DNA of 64,000 bases from Angiostrongylus vasorum (GCA_018806985.1 JADANN010000429.1:372001-436000); one strand, 5' to 3'. Shown: positions 49,201 through 58,744, numbered from the stretch's first letter. Notes: generated from the sequence alone by a model not told the origin. Made by a program: numbers and translations.

Positions 49201-52191
49201 AAACCATCCATCCCTCCAGGGTAGCAAATTGGTGCCAGACCTGTCTGGGAGGAAAGCAACACTGAGTCGATACATCAGTAGGCCACCGTGAGTCATTGTA
49301 TAGGCCAGATATGCATACATTCAACCACCACTAACGATGCTTGACAAAAATCGAATGCATGGAGCATCCCTCAGGGATGAATCAACGCCGAGAGCTTTAT
49401 CCTTTATCCTTACTAGAAATTTTTTTATTCAGTACCTTTAAATCTCAAGGAGGTCGCCACGGTCTAAATGAAATGCTGGTCGAAACAGCATGCTGAACTT
49501 CGACACTAGCAATAAATATTGCGATAGAATAATAAAAAAACACTTCTGATGGATGGGAACCTTACGAAGGCGAGATATTAATAGTGTGAGAATGAATTCA
49601 TTGTATTAGCTTTTTTATTTACTGCCTACTACAATTTTTTACGGCAAGGTATATGAAATACAAACACAATGAGGCTGAGATATTCGCAAAACTCGGGAAA
49701 AAAATACAGCCTCAGCTTAACTGGGTTCAACGCCGATTTGTGCTCCCCCAGACCAATCCTGTTCATGGGTGGTTGCTGACGGCTCTGGTAGATAGAAAAC
49801 TAGTTAAGAGAAATGCGAAGCAGAAGCCCCGCATGATGTGATGGTTCATGCGTTAGCCACAAGGTTAATAGCGTGTTCGATCCCCTTCAGTCCGGAGTTT
49901 TGCAAATATCCCAGCCTCATTGTGGTCGAATTTATTGTGTTATTTGCTATGGAAGCATTGTCTATGGAATTTCAGGGTTCCAGAACCACCGACTGCGATC
50001 GAACATTTGTATGAATACACGAAGGAGAAAATCGTTAGCATCATGGTGAGATTTTCTTAGAATCTCCCAATTTCAATTCCACAAATTCACGGACTTTCTT
50101 AGTTGAGTCTTCTGTATTAAATCGATAAGCTCATTGCTATAGATGTAGAAAGGTATCGTCGTCAAAAGCTACTTTCTACACATCAAAGTCTTGAAGAAAC
50201 AGCTTTTATGACGAGTTTATTTGCCTCTGTGAATTCCACAGTGATTCCTTCCTCTTTATAGCTGCGAATGAACTCGAATACTGTTGTTAATATGCAAAGT
50301 ACTAAGATATCTCTGACTTGCAGAAAAGAAATTTGCGAATCCTGCGACCATTACTTATCTACTGGCAACATAAAAGACTGCCACTAATAAGAAGCGTAGC
50401 TGATGCCTCTGAATTCGGCTAGTATGAGACACATATCACGCATGTGGCGTGGTGCTAAAATTTAGGTGTTGCAGATGATTATTAACAGTTTGTATTCACT
50501 ATTTGTTCTGTGATTCGAATTATTATTATGTTGATCTAGAAAGCAATATTTGATGGACATTAGTGATGTTCCTACAATTTTCTATTACACATATTTCCAC
50601 CGGGATTTTTTTCTTAGATTTTCTCATCACCCTGAAAAATCAGACATGTAATATTTCTAAATATTTAAAATTTTTCCGGAATCATTTCTGTCTGTTTTTT
50701 TATTTTGTTTATTCTGGACTTAGAAATCCATGTATGTTATCGCGGAAACCTGAAGAAAGGCACAGGAACAAAAGCGAGCCTAGTCCAAATCCAACAGTTT
50801 TCCGTTCACTGACTGATTCATTGTATGAATGTCTCTTATTCCAACATTACGTGAAGAGTTTTCTTATTGTGGGAATGGTGCTGCGCTGATATCGCCTTCT
50901 CGTGCTTGATTGGTCAGAGGCGTTATTGATCGATAACCAGCCAATCAGCGTTGAGAACCACTACTGGATTTATGTGATGTGGCAACAGCCTTCGTTTACG
51001 CATTCTCAGAACCATATGTACAATGAGACGTTTCTGTTTCTTAATTTAAAAGAAATCAATATATTTCCCTCACGCCAATTTTCTCACAAGAACAAGAACA
51101 AGAACAAACGAACAAACACCCATTTAGTCAAATTTGATTCGTGATGCGTGTTGAATGACTTCGCAGAAATAGGTTCAAATTAAAAAGAATTTGCCAGCTT
51201 CTGCGAACTTTTCGCTCTATAGGTCTATATAAGTTTTCCGTATTTTTTAAAAAGTGTTTTTTGTGAACAACTTGAATTATCTTGAATGGCGTAAATGGTC
51301 GACGAATAAAAGATGTCTACTTTATTGACATATAGTGCCAAGATGTATCGTATGCTATGCATGTGGTGGTCAAGATGGACGGTATGCATTGCCCTCAATG
51401 CATTTCCTTTTCATTCGTTTACTTTGCTGCACAGAGCTTCTTCTCCTCACTTTCTGCATTCACCCGTTAGCTTGTCCGAAGCACGTTGTACATAGCGTGG
51501 CGTAAGAAAAGCTGTTCTCTACAGTTAATAGTTTACGAAGAACCGTTTTCGCGACGGATCCAGTGACCGCCGGTAATGTGAGTGGTAACTGACAGTTACT
51601 CCATTCCCATTCGCTTTTATGAATCGTAGTTACCGTACTTAATGGGGTGGGGCAAGAAATATCAAAAGCGCACAACATATATTGCAAATCACTTCCAAAT
51701 GCTGATTATAATGTGGTGACATGGTGGACCATAGTGCAATATAGAAAGTGGTAGCACATGCACACCATAGATGCTTCTAGAGCGAAATAGCAAAATTTCC
51801 TGTATAATCCTTTAGTGTTCTTACCCCCTTAAGTCCTCTAATTATGGAAGTAATTATCGTCTACTCTTTAAAAAACCAAAAAGCCCGTAACCGATGTGGA
51901 ATTAAGTGCCACACGACGCGGCAGCCACGCAAATTGGAGCGCCTAGCGTTATCCATCAATAACATATTCGGAAATCCATGTAGTACAAAAGCCAAGTGTA
52001 CTCTTCCAACGATACATCCTTTGTAATGATAATAGTACTAAAGGAAGTAGTAAACGAACTACTCCGAATTTCAGGAAGACAATCAGATGGTGTCGGTGAT
52101 TGGTGTAGGCGGTCTGATACTGATGGTTGCCGTGACGCTCATCATCAAAGCATATCGAATTAAACAGGCGGATAAGGCGAAGAGCGCATAG
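34287..52191 (+). CDS. transmembrane protein with two thioredoxin-like domains, 10 exons
   Basis: Exons: 34287-34445, 36612-36732, 41788-41879, 46146-46245, 46344-46488, 47279-47341, 48462-48563, 48690-48791, 49976-50045, 52075-52191. They total 1,071 bases, all phases agree and every intron is GT-AG. Residues 1-20 form a signal peptide (MRALFATVLILTVIAIGVEA). Domain 1 contains NLVIFFYDNKAHCPSCG (88-104, CxxC at 100-103) and the cis-proline loop DLGIVTFPSLVYY (P143). Domain 2 starts near DLTDDNFE (180-187). It has WFVMFYDADDAPCNSF with a lone Cys214, and the cis-Pro loop NDCPTFLLL (P257). A single membrane segment (about 324-342) precedes a short tail ending KAKSA, a KxKxx-type COPI retrieval signal. 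I infer a type I ER membrane protein; the first site could act in disulfide exchange, the second probably cannot. I could not name the orthologue. The layout recalls TMX and calsequestrin-like proteins. Confidence 0.88.
34446..36611 (+). other. intron 1 of the thioredoxin gene
   Basis: Apart from the MITE at 35.4 kb, I see only AT-rich sequence and short open frames. The donor is AAG/GTGACG and the acceptor is CCTATTTAG. Confidence 0.6.
35375..35640 (-). mobile_element. foldback MITE, left arm and internal part
   Basis: TTTTTATTTACTGCCTACTA, GATGCTGGGATATTTACAAA, GTGTCTGCGTTGGGGAACGA and CAGCAATTACACGTCAACGG follow the reverse of the family consensus. Confidence 0.6.
37630..39020 (-). mobile_element. 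RTE-A non-LTR retrotransposon in thioredoxin intron 2
   Basis: Minus-strand frames read LPKKGDRRDPRNYRPICFLS (38.9 kb), RISRTLDNQLSKQ, MMSFDWDE, NLRFADDTITFSRS with both Asp of the catalytic box, and KHRWAGDMMRK near 37.9 kb. The 3' tail is at 37,640 (reverse of TACTTGGATACTTGAATACT). It is 5'-truncated and frameshifted. Confidence 0.75.
39600..39990 (-). mobile_element. RTE-B 3' end
   Basis: An open frame of 129 codons encodes the RTE-B C-terminus. It contains IRWGGHVVRMKDNRWTRAV, DWIPRD, VGRPPTRWSEFF and the end WKIYWRPLESLDDQRDYR. It is the best-preserved C-terminus here, 5'-truncated to about 390 bases as happens with target-primed insertion. Confidence 0.75.
40738..41010 (-). repeat. 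SINE-1 with a TACATTTTGTCGGG insertion type
   Basis: Tail, core and most of the head are present. It shares with the 42.0-kb copy a short extra segment (GAGTACATTTTGTCGGG or GAGTACGTTTTGTCGGG) absent from other copies. The two form a subfamily. Confidence 0.7.
41165..41590 (-). mobile_element. RTE-B 3' end, decayed
   Basis: TGTCGTTCCGTTGATCGTTG, TTACCATCGGGTCGGTGGTC and CATTTGACATCTCGAGGAAT match the 39.6-kb copy. A CACTTGTCACAAAAAGAACT stretch is inserted and the frame is lost. Confidence 0.65.
42041..42308 (-). repeat. SINE-1, same subfamily as 40.7 kb
   Basis: The tail GGATAAAGGATAAAGCTCCT, the core and the GAGTACGTTTTGTCGGG subfamily insert lead to the head near 42,300. It is within intron 3 of the thioredoxin gene. 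Confidence 0.75.
42985..43350 (+). repeat. SINE-2
   Basis: The head is GGCCACAGTGGTAGTGACGC with CTTCGACTCTGTG as a weak B box. The body shows TTGACCAGCATTCAACGAAA, AATCCTCAAGCAACAACTGA and GAGGAAACGAATTGAATGC. The tail is near 43,345. Confidence 0.6.
43351..44439 (+). other. part of thioredoxin intron 3, nothing recognised
   Basis: A 135-codon open frame at 43,403-43,810 (+) has no recognisable domain and no splice pairing in phase with the flanking exons. Confidence 0.4.
44440..44527 (+). repeat. SINE-1 fragment
   Basis: ACCAACCAAGCCCACCATCT and TCATGCCAGACTTATCTGGG match the middle of SINE-1, with a B-box-like GGTTTGATCAC just before. Confidence 0.45.
45338..45622 (+). repeat. SINE-1, best-preserved copy
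   Basis: The head is TGTGTGGCGCAGCGGTCGGA with GGAATCGATCCC as B box. The body is complete with GGTACCAGACTTGTCTGGGA, the core TTAATGAAGTCGAATGCATG and a T-rich tail after TTTATCC. Its length of about 285 bases serves as the reference for the family. Confidence 0.8.
45775..46431 (+). repeat. source arm of a 660-bp inverted duplication (thioredoxin exons 4-5)
   Basis: The reverse complement recurs at 55,859-56,518 and is near identical by eye over its whole length, intron sequence included. This arm carries intact exon 4, intron 4 and the first 88 bases of exon 5, so it is taken as the parent. Confidence 0.9.
45878..46075 (-). repeat. old SINE-1 inside the duplicated arm
   Basis: CAGTATGCCTGTTTTCCCAG, CTTGCCGGCCCCGAAGAGTG and GTTAGCTCGGGGCTCGGCAT follow the minus-strand SINE-1 consensus at strong divergence. 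Confidence 0.5.
46772..47055 (+). repeat. SINE-2, full length
   Basis: The head is GACTAGCACAGTGGTAGTGA with CTAGTTCGATTGC as B box. The body has AATCCTCAAGCAGCAGCAGC, CGAGGAAACGAATCGAATG and a tail TCATATAAAATAAAACAAA. It is in intron 5 of the thioredoxin gene. Confidence 0.7.
47928..48245 (+). repeat. SINE-2, full length
   Basis: The head is AATAGCGCAGTGGTTAGTGA with CTAGTTCGACCCC as B box. The body has TCCTGAAGCAGCAGCCGAAA, CACGTGAAATGTTCGAAC and CACAACAGATGTAACGAC. It is in intron 6 of the thioredoxin gene. Confidence 0.7.
49129..49410 (+). repeat. SINE-1, full length
   Basis: The head is GCGTGTAGCGCAGTGCTTAG with GAGTTCGATTCC as a good B box. The core lies at about 49,345 and the tail is CTTTATCCTTTATCCTT. 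It is in intron 8 of the thioredoxin gene. Confidence 0.75.
49613..49935. mobile_element. foldback MITE, close to full length
   Basis: The left arm TTTATTTACTGCCTACTACA ... CAATGAGGCTGAGATATTCG is inverted against GCAAATATCCCAGCCTCATT at the right. The internal part has CAGCTTAACTGGGTTCAACG. The last bases of the right end are lost. Shared private changes (GAGGCTGAGAT and its complement) suggest that the arms evolved together. Confidence 0.65.
50046..52074 (+). other. intron 9 of the thioredoxin gene, nothing recognised
   Basis: It is AT-rich with several short open frames (for example 50,563-50,889). None shows a domain or fits a phase-0 cassette between the flanking exons. The final acceptor is CCGAATTTCAG. 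Confidence 0.5.
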
Positions 52192-52658
52192 ATAAAGACA
52201 CGGACTTTAGTTTTTATGATTTTTGTCTCGACTATTCTCCATGTAGAGAGTCCTCTTGCGTTCATTTGGTTTCGTTGCCACTCCCTTAAGTAGACAGAAT
52301 GTAAGATGTGACGTGAACGTTATGCGATCGTCCTCACCGACGTCGTCGAATCATCGTCGGTCATCCCATCATCATATCATTCCTCCTATCGATGTCCGTC
52401 ACATCATCACATTATTCCTGGTTTCGATTTTGAAAGCTTGTCCATCATCAATCACATCATCACATCAATTTTGCTCATCTTGACGTTTATTCAAGCTTCA
52501 CTATTTCTAGTTGGTGTTTTTTTTGCTTGGTCTTTCCACTCTTTCTCCGTTTTTCATTGTAGTCATTATCAAAGTCGTTTTAGGATAGTTAAGGGTAAAC
52601 CGTTTTACGATCTATGCTCGTTTAAAACGGTCGTTAGGTTACGCACTTTTCTGTGTGT

Positions 52659-52735
52659 ATGAAGTGTATGTAGTATGTGTCTGCATGTATGTCTGTATGT
52701 ATGTATGTATGTACGCGTGTGTACGTGTGTATGCA
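52659..52735. repeat. TATG-rich microsatellite
   Basis: Repeated TATG/TGTA units (for example TGTATGTATGTATGTATGT), with decay to either side, lie about 470 bases after the thioredoxin stop codon. Confidence 0.8.
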
Positions 52736-53149
52736 CGTCTGTTTGCTCAGTACTTTTCCACACTGCTCATTAACTGATGTTCACAACTTGATGGTTATGT
52801 TCATAGCTACGCATAGTCATCAGCTCGTTTCCATAGAGAGAGCTGGCTCTAAACAATAATATTTTTCAGTTCTCTCCTAACACCAATTTTTTGCACTTCT
52901 CCGCTTGTTCATATAATGACGAAGATGACGTTAACGTTTCGTTTGCACTTCATATGCTCCAGTAATTCTTTCCTTAATGAAAAGTTTCACGACGTTTGTT
53001 CTTTTGCTTTGTATTTAGTAATTAATTACTGCATACCCACCACCCTCCATCCATCCCTCATTCTGTTCATTTCCCTTCATCTAACTGTTTGCCTTGGCGC
53101 AGAAGGAATAAGCCTTTTATAAGAATTGTCCCAATATAGAATTTAATTC

Positions 53150-53320
53150 CCTTTAAAGGGTTATTGCTGATGACACCGTTAGGTAGAAAACTGACTGAGC
53201 GAAAGGCAAAGCAAAGGCATTAGTGGTGCAGTGGGTAAAACATGAGCCATCAGAAAGTTTAACTGCGGGTTCGAATCTGGCCTGGAGTCCAAGCTTTGCA
53301 AATATCTCAGCGTGATATTT
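53150..53320 (+). mobile_element. foldback MITE fragment with tRNA-like centre
   Basis: ATTGCTGATGACACCGTTAG, GAAAGGCAAAGCAAAGGC and TTGCAAATATCTCAGCG belong to the family. The centre, GTGGTGCAGTGGGTAAAAC ... GGGTTCGAATCTGGC, looks more like a tRNA than any other copy. Confidence 0.5.
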
Positions 53321-53599
53321 CAGTAGAACTATACCTAATGAAGTCTTTCTTTCCCTTCTGTCCAAACCCTTTTTTAGCCCTCCGTCAATCTCTCCACCTT
53401 GATTTCTTTTCTTGAGTTATATTACTCTTTATTACGTTTGCTATCTATTTTATTTCTCATTCTCCCATCCTCATCTTTTAACATGCTTTTTTTTTTACAC
53501 TACCGTTCCGTTGAAAGACTGTTCTTACTGTAGAGTTATTGTTGTGAGGAATTGGACTTCTTAGTTATTTGTTGTGCACGACAGTAAATGAAGAGGTTA

Positions 53600-53955
53600 A
53601 TAAAAAGCTCAGAAATATATAAAAAGACCTAATGTTAGCGAGACTTTTGAAACCGACCGTCGGTACTGTAATAATCAACATGCTTTTATATTGTTGAGCT
53701 TACACAAGGCTGACAGAGATGTTTATTCGGCTAACGTTCCGACGTCCTCGCCTTCATCAGAGCGGACGATCCTTGTCGGTGGTCCACAGTTGTTCCTCTC
53801 CTCGATGTTGCCTCTTCGTCTCGCATCGAATCGGATCCTCCTCAGTTGAACATCTCGAATGAGCCGAACACACGCGCCACTCTCTTTTACACAAGACGAT
53901 TGTTGCTGACATGGTTATCAGCTGCTGATAATTTGCTTCTCAACTGACAATCAGT
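53600..53955 (-). mobile_element. PLE-type terminal unit B
   Basis: Read on the minus strand it has the B order. CGAACCTAGATTTATC-like flanks are lost, but AGAGTGGCGCGTGTGTTCGG, CGATGCGAGACGAAGAGGCA and GTCCGCTCTGATGAAGGCGA remain. The ribozyme-like core at 53,728-53,768 has GGAA in place of GAAA. Confidence 0.6.
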
Positions 53956-54009
53956 TTCAAAGGTATTGTTTTGTTTAGCAAACACGAAGTGTTATTTTAT
54001 TTATTTACG

Positions 54010-55858
54010 TACACCGCGGATCTCCCTCACAAGAGGGATCTCGAGCCGGTTAGTCGCGAGGCTACGTGGCGCGTCCTCAGGTGGCGGATAAGGGGGTTAA
54101 TCGCGGACCAAAAGCGACCTTTGCTTCATTAAGACGCAGGTGGATCCAAGGAATGGACCCCCTGTTTCTGCTGCGCCGATTTGGCACATACTTTCAAACT
54201 GGGACTTATTCAATTCATTAGTCGGCTGTTGGTAAGATGCCGTTGTCGATAACATCGACGAAGAATACGATCGGCTCATTCAACATCTTCACGTTAGCGC
54301 TATAAAAGCTGAGAGTACGAAAGTCTCCAAGAGACGCCTGTCTCCAGAAACAGTCGAGCTGATACGCCAGCATGGAATCGCACGAGCTGCAGGCAACCGC
54401 GGACTGACGTCCGGACTTGCAAAACAATGCAGACAGGCGATAAAAGAAGATCTTAATGAGTGAAGAGCAGTAGTAATGGTCGAAGCTGCAGAGGCTGGGA
54501 AAAGCATTCGCAAAGCCACCGATCTTTCGCCAATTACAATACCAAGATGATTGCACTCTGAGGCTCAGACGGAACAGTTACAGCGTCCAGAAAGGTAGTG
54601 GAGAAGGTCATTCACGATTACTACTCAGATCACTTCGATAGCCACGTCCACCTTCCGTCATATGATATAAGGGGAGGATGGATATGTCGTGCCACCGGTT
54701 CTCCGTTCCGATATCAGACATGCCATTTCGTAAGTAAAAAATCGAACAACAACAGGTCCGGACAGGATAAGACCAGAAAACCTGAAGAACCTTCCGTCAA
54801 TCCGCGTAAAACCCACTGGCTCGGCTCTTCACACGTTACCTGTCCGAATGCAAGGTCCCCTACCCACTGGAAGACCAGTAAGACCGTGTTATTGTTCAAG
54901 AGGGGTGATCTACAGGATATCGGCAACTATCGTCCAGTCTGCTTACTATCTGTCGTCTACAAACTTTTCACTCGAGTCATCCTAAACAGGATTGACAGAA
55001 CACTGGACGAAGGGCAGCCATGTGAGTAAGCAGGGTTTCGAAAAGGATTTAGTACGATGGACAACATCCACACGGTAACAAGGCTCATTGAAGTATCGCG
55101 AGCGTACAAAAGACCGCTCTGTCTCACCTTCATCGATTTACAAAAGGCCTTTGATTCAGTCGAGATATAAGCAGTCTTGGAAGCCCTGGATAGTCAAGGA
55201 GTCCCTACTTAGTACATAAAGATTCTTCGTGAGCTGTACAAAAAATTTCACAACCAAGACATGACCACTCTACGACGATATTACCATTGACGTCAAAAGA
55301 GGAGTTAGGCAAGGCGATACCATCTCGCCAAAATTATTTATCGCCGCCCTCCAGAACATCATGCGAACATTGGAATGGGATAATATGGGGAGTGAAAATC
55401 GATGGTCGGCAGTTACACCATCTTCGCTTTGCTGATGGCATCGTCCTTTAACACCAAATGTTAGCCAACAGGAGCAAATGCTGGCCGACTTTCATAAAGC
55501 ATGTGGAAAGATTGGTCTTCAACTAAATCTCACAAAAGCGATGTTCATGAAGAACGGATTGGTTTCATATGCCCCATTCGCGCTCAACGGAACGAATACC
55601 GCCCAATGCTCCAGTTATGTTTATCTATGTCGGAAAATCAACATGTTGAACGACCTAGCTCCAGAGCTAAGCAGAAGGAAACGAGCGGCTTGGGGAGCTT
55701 TCAAGAGCATCGAGGATGTAATGAAGAGGACAAAGAACACCCGACCCCTGTGCCCACCTTTTTCGACTGGACGGTACTTCCTGCCCTAATCTATGCGTCA
55801 GAAACCTGGTCGCTGCGTAAACAGGGTGAAAAATCACTCAGCGTTATTGAACGCGCAG
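54010..55858 (+). mobile_element. RTE-B, internally deleted copy
   Basis: It starts with the RTE-B leader (GGATCTCCCTCACAAGAGGG ... TTTGGCACATACTTTC) and jumps at about 54,200 to the end of the endonuclease region (GGGACTTATTCAATTCATTA). It then runs through the RT pieces IGNYRPVCLLSVVYKLFTRV, CLTFIDLQKAFDSVE, VRQGDTISPKLF and FADGIV (ADD to ADG), and LTKAMFMKNG. The last part reads LIYASETWSLRKQGEKSLSV before it is cut by the inverted thioredoxin segment. Numerous stops are present. Confidence 0.75.
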
Positions 55859-56518
55859 TCGAAATTATCGTCGGTCAGATCCCAAGTGGCGACCACCTCA
55901 GCGAGATCGTAACCAACGTAATACCTCCTCTGAATCCTTGAACTCACCTGGAATAACGGAATTCCGGAAGTGAACGCAAAACAGTCACGAATTACGGCGA
56001 AAATGTTCTCATGACAAAGTGTTGAGAAAATCGAAAACGAATCACCATCATAGAGAATCGGATGTTTCCTTCGATAGTACACCAATGACGGGAACGTAAC
56101 GATTCCCAGATCCCGAGCCACTGAACGATCGTCGGTTTTCACAACCTTTAAAATCAAGTAACACTGTAGCATGTAAGATGAAATGTGAACTGTTCGTCAA
56201 GCATAGCGTAATACCTATGGGTGCAGCGCTATACACCTGCATCTCGGGTGGATGGATGCCGAGCCCCGAGCTAACAAACTCCCCCACTCTTCGGGGCCGG
56301 GAAGTTGTTGCCAGCTTTCCCTGGGAAGACAGGCATACTGACAAGATACATTAGTAGTCCTTTGTAAGTCATTTTGTAAAGAAACTATGTGTGCACTCGA
56401 CCGCCTTAACAACGCTTTTTTGGAGTATTGGGCATTGCGAGTACCTAATCACTTCATAAACGTTGGACACTTTACCTCCTATCCCCCTTATGTGAACTCT
56501 ACAGGACTAATTCATACG
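55859..56518 (-). pseudogene. inverted copy of thioredoxin-gene exons 4-5
   Basis: It is the reverse complement of 45,775-46,431. The exon 4 copy (about 56,146-56,048 on this strand) still reads VVKTDDRSVARDLGIVTF without change. In the exon 5 copy the stretch CATGAGGAGGTCGCC has become CGCTGAGGTGGTCGCC, a length change that adds a stop. It sits between a cut RTE-B and a PLE 3' end, and has no promoter or start of its own. Confidence 0.9.
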
Positions 56519-56955
56519 CGCAGCAATCGAGAACACAAGCGCAAAATTCTCGAGGCATTCTGGATCAATTCCAAGAATCCGAAAATGAACCGCAGGGAGA
56601 AATGCCTCATTATCAAGCGTGATATTGGGCAGCATATAAGCCTGTTATTCTGATGAGATGGGTACATTACGATTCCATGTGAACTCTGTGCAGTTGATCT
56701 CCACGTGACATATTTAAAGGAAGACTCATAGAAAGCGGTGAGTGTGCAAAGACTCTGTGTTCAATGTGACTGAAATTTTGGTTCAACATTTTCTCTCTTT
56801 GGTTATGGAGGCGTTTGACCGTGTAGATTGCAGTCAACTTGACCTTTCCAGGCTCTGAATAAGGCGAAATCCGCCGAAACGTCAGCTTGTACGTCAATAA
56901 AGAAATAAAATACCTCATGTTTGCTAAACAGAACTAGAAAGAATTATTTTATCAA
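56519..56955 (+). mobile_element. PLE 3' end and terminal repeat, type A
   Basis: It begins inside the GIY-YIG coding border (CAATCGAGAACACAAGCGCA) and is colinear with 28,020-28,460 to GAAATAAAATACCTCATG. The match includes details such as GGTGAGTGTGCAAAG. Confidence 0.7.
56849..56889 (+). ncRNA. hammerhead-like motif, type A, one core change
   Basis: Helix I (CAGGCT/AGCTTG), helix II (GGCG/CGCC) and GAAAC-GTC are intact. The core reads CTGAATA, so the conserved G of CTGANGA is T. Activity is unlikely. Confidence 0.4.
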
Positions 56956-57310
56956 TGCCGAGGTTAATAGAAAATCGGACATGGGAGTATTGTTTTGCTA
57001 ACCGCTATGTGCTAGGTAATAAAATACCGACTGCGGCAGGGTGGATTATCGGTTGAAAAACAAATGATCACCAACTGATAATCATATCAAAAACAACCGC
57101 CCTGTATAAAAGAGCATCGTGGGTGTGTTCGGCTCATTCGAGATGCTCAACTGAAGAACATCCGGTTCGATGCGAGACGAAGACGCCACATCGAGAAGTG
57201 GAACAACCGTGGATCATCGACAAGGATCGTCGGCTCTGATGAAGACGAAGACGTCGAAACGTTGGCCGAATAAACATCTCTAACAACCTCTTGTAAGCTC
57301 AACAATATGA
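56955..57310 (+). mobile_element. PLE-type terminal unit B
   Basis: It follows the type A unit directly, starting at CCGAGGTTAATAGAAAATCG and ending after AATAAACATCTCTAACAACC. The CCCTGTATAAAAGAGCATCG and CGATGCGAGACGAAGACGCC blocks match the 15.0-kb copy closely. Confidence 0.65.
57230..57269 (+). ncRNA. hammerhead-ribozyme-like motif, type B
   Basis: Helix I is TCGGCT/GGCCGA (one U-G). The core is CTGATGA. Helix II is GACG-AAGA-CGTC, then GAAA and C-GTT. Every conserved core base is present, and ACGT at helix III is self-complementary. Confidence 0.55.
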
Positions 57311-57359
57311 ACAAATCTTACCAAGAATAACAGGTAAACTAGAAGCGGTATGTGCCATA

Positions 57360-57490
57360 GCTTGCCTAGGCTGACCTCAGAACTCCAGGGTACCACAATG
57401 CCTAAACCAGCAAAACTCCGAAAAATCAGAAATTATAGCTGACGCTCGCACAACCAGTGAAGACAGGTCATGCAATTATCCAAGTATGTG
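57360..57490 (+). repeat. RTE-A-tail repeat (family 4), 3' end
   Basis: It runs from GCTGACCTCAGAACTCCAGG to GCACAACCAGTGAAGACAGG and ATTATCCAAGTATG. It is the 3' quarter of the family, in plus orientation. Confidence 0.6.
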
Positions 57491-58095
57491 CCATAGTAGT
57501 TAACTATGAGTTACTGAAAGTAGGAAGGTCAACGAAAGTCTAATATGAAGCTATGGAAAGCATGAATGTACAGGATAAGCTCTAAATTCAAAAAATAGTG
57601 GAAAATGAAAAAAGAGTAGGAATGAAGTGGGTGGATGTGTAAGAACGCAAAGAGCGCATCCTATGAGAGCACGGTCACTGGTTCTTCTGTTTGTTTGTTT
57701 TTTTTTAACTGTACAGTAGTAATCGTACTCACAATTCCCACTGCCTCTACCATCTTGTACGTACGTATGGAAACCTTTTGACCCTTCTCGCTGATTATTA
57801 CCGTTGTGAATCTTTGTTCTTTTCTTCACAGCTACTTTAGTATATAATGATAATACAAATGGGAATGCCAAAAAGATAGCAACTTTGCATTTCCTTTTAG
57901 ATCCACCGTAATTTAGAGGGTGTGGTTCTCGTCTTTCATTCAAGATTCACTTATTTTTTTCCTATACTCGTAGGCAGTGAAATGGTTTCGAGTAGGGGTT
58001 CAACGCTTCATCACTTCACGATCGACGCGTCTGCACCAGGCTTGTATACAAGGTTAAAAATGCTGTTATACTATATCAATAGCATCTGCTAGTCA
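57491..58095. other. nothing recognised
   Basis: A 130-codon open frame at 57,551-57,943 (-) has a short hydrophobic stretch and low-complexity phrases but no known domain. There is no paired splice evidence. Confidence 0.35.
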
Positions 58096-58099
58096 TTAA

Positions 58100-58205
58100 A
58101 TAGGCCAATTGTGTATTTAATAACCTCTGCGATGCTTAATGAAGTCAAATACGCGGCACATTCCTCAGGCATTGAGTAACGCCGAGAAATTTTTTCCTTT
58201 TATGC
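58100..58205 (+). repeat. SINE-1 tail fragment
   Basis: GATGCTTAATGAAGTCAAAT, TCCTCAGGCATTGAGTAACG and a TTTTCCTTTTATGCTTTAT tail. Confidence 0.6.
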
Positions 58206-58321
58206 TTTATGCTCCGGATTATTTTCACGAGTAAATTCATGGACATACTTTTGAGAATCTGCTCTGATTCCTTTTTTCACATCTACTAACAAAAAGTCTG
58301 CAACTAAACAACTAAAAACAC

Positions 58322-58625
58322 TATGTGGGAGGCGGAGTTGTTAGCGATGGAACCCATCAGGGAAGAAAGTTGCTAGTTCAACCCTCTCCCAACGCTATCC
58401 TCCAGTTAACAAAGGAGCGCCTTACGTCGGCAATCTCCATGACTGCAAGGAGAATCGACTCGACCAGCATTGTACAACATTTATAAAGCAGATGAAATTC
58501 TCAAGCAACAGCCGTAACAATACGCGAAACTTTCGAAAAACCTCTGTGGACGATGATTTCGAAAAAATGAATCGAATTCAAAATCCACACTGTAAATGTC
58601 ATGACGAGTCGTGTAATAATATATA
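58322..58625 (+). repeat. SINE-2, diverged
   Basis: The head has GTTGTTAGCGATGGAACCC and GCTAGTTCAACCC. The body has AATTCTCAAGCAACAGCCGT and AAATGAATCGAATTCAAAA. Confidence 0.55.
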
Positions 58626-58744
58626 AGATGGGAATCGATTCGCAATAGTCCTTGACAAGAAGGCCCCCACGTCTGCATTCCAGACGAACACGGCAAACTA
58701 CATGTGATTATATCCAGCCTAGCTCCCACATCAAATCTCATTAC

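Noticed and set aside
52659..52735. CRISPR-like or other structured repeat array
   Set aside because: It is a simple TATG microsatellite without spacers, in a eukaryotic sequence.
53232..53290. tRNA gene near 53.25 kb
   Set aside because: A good B box (GGGTTCGAATC) and an A-box-like word exist. The acceptor arms do not pair, and the flanks are foldback-MITE sequence.
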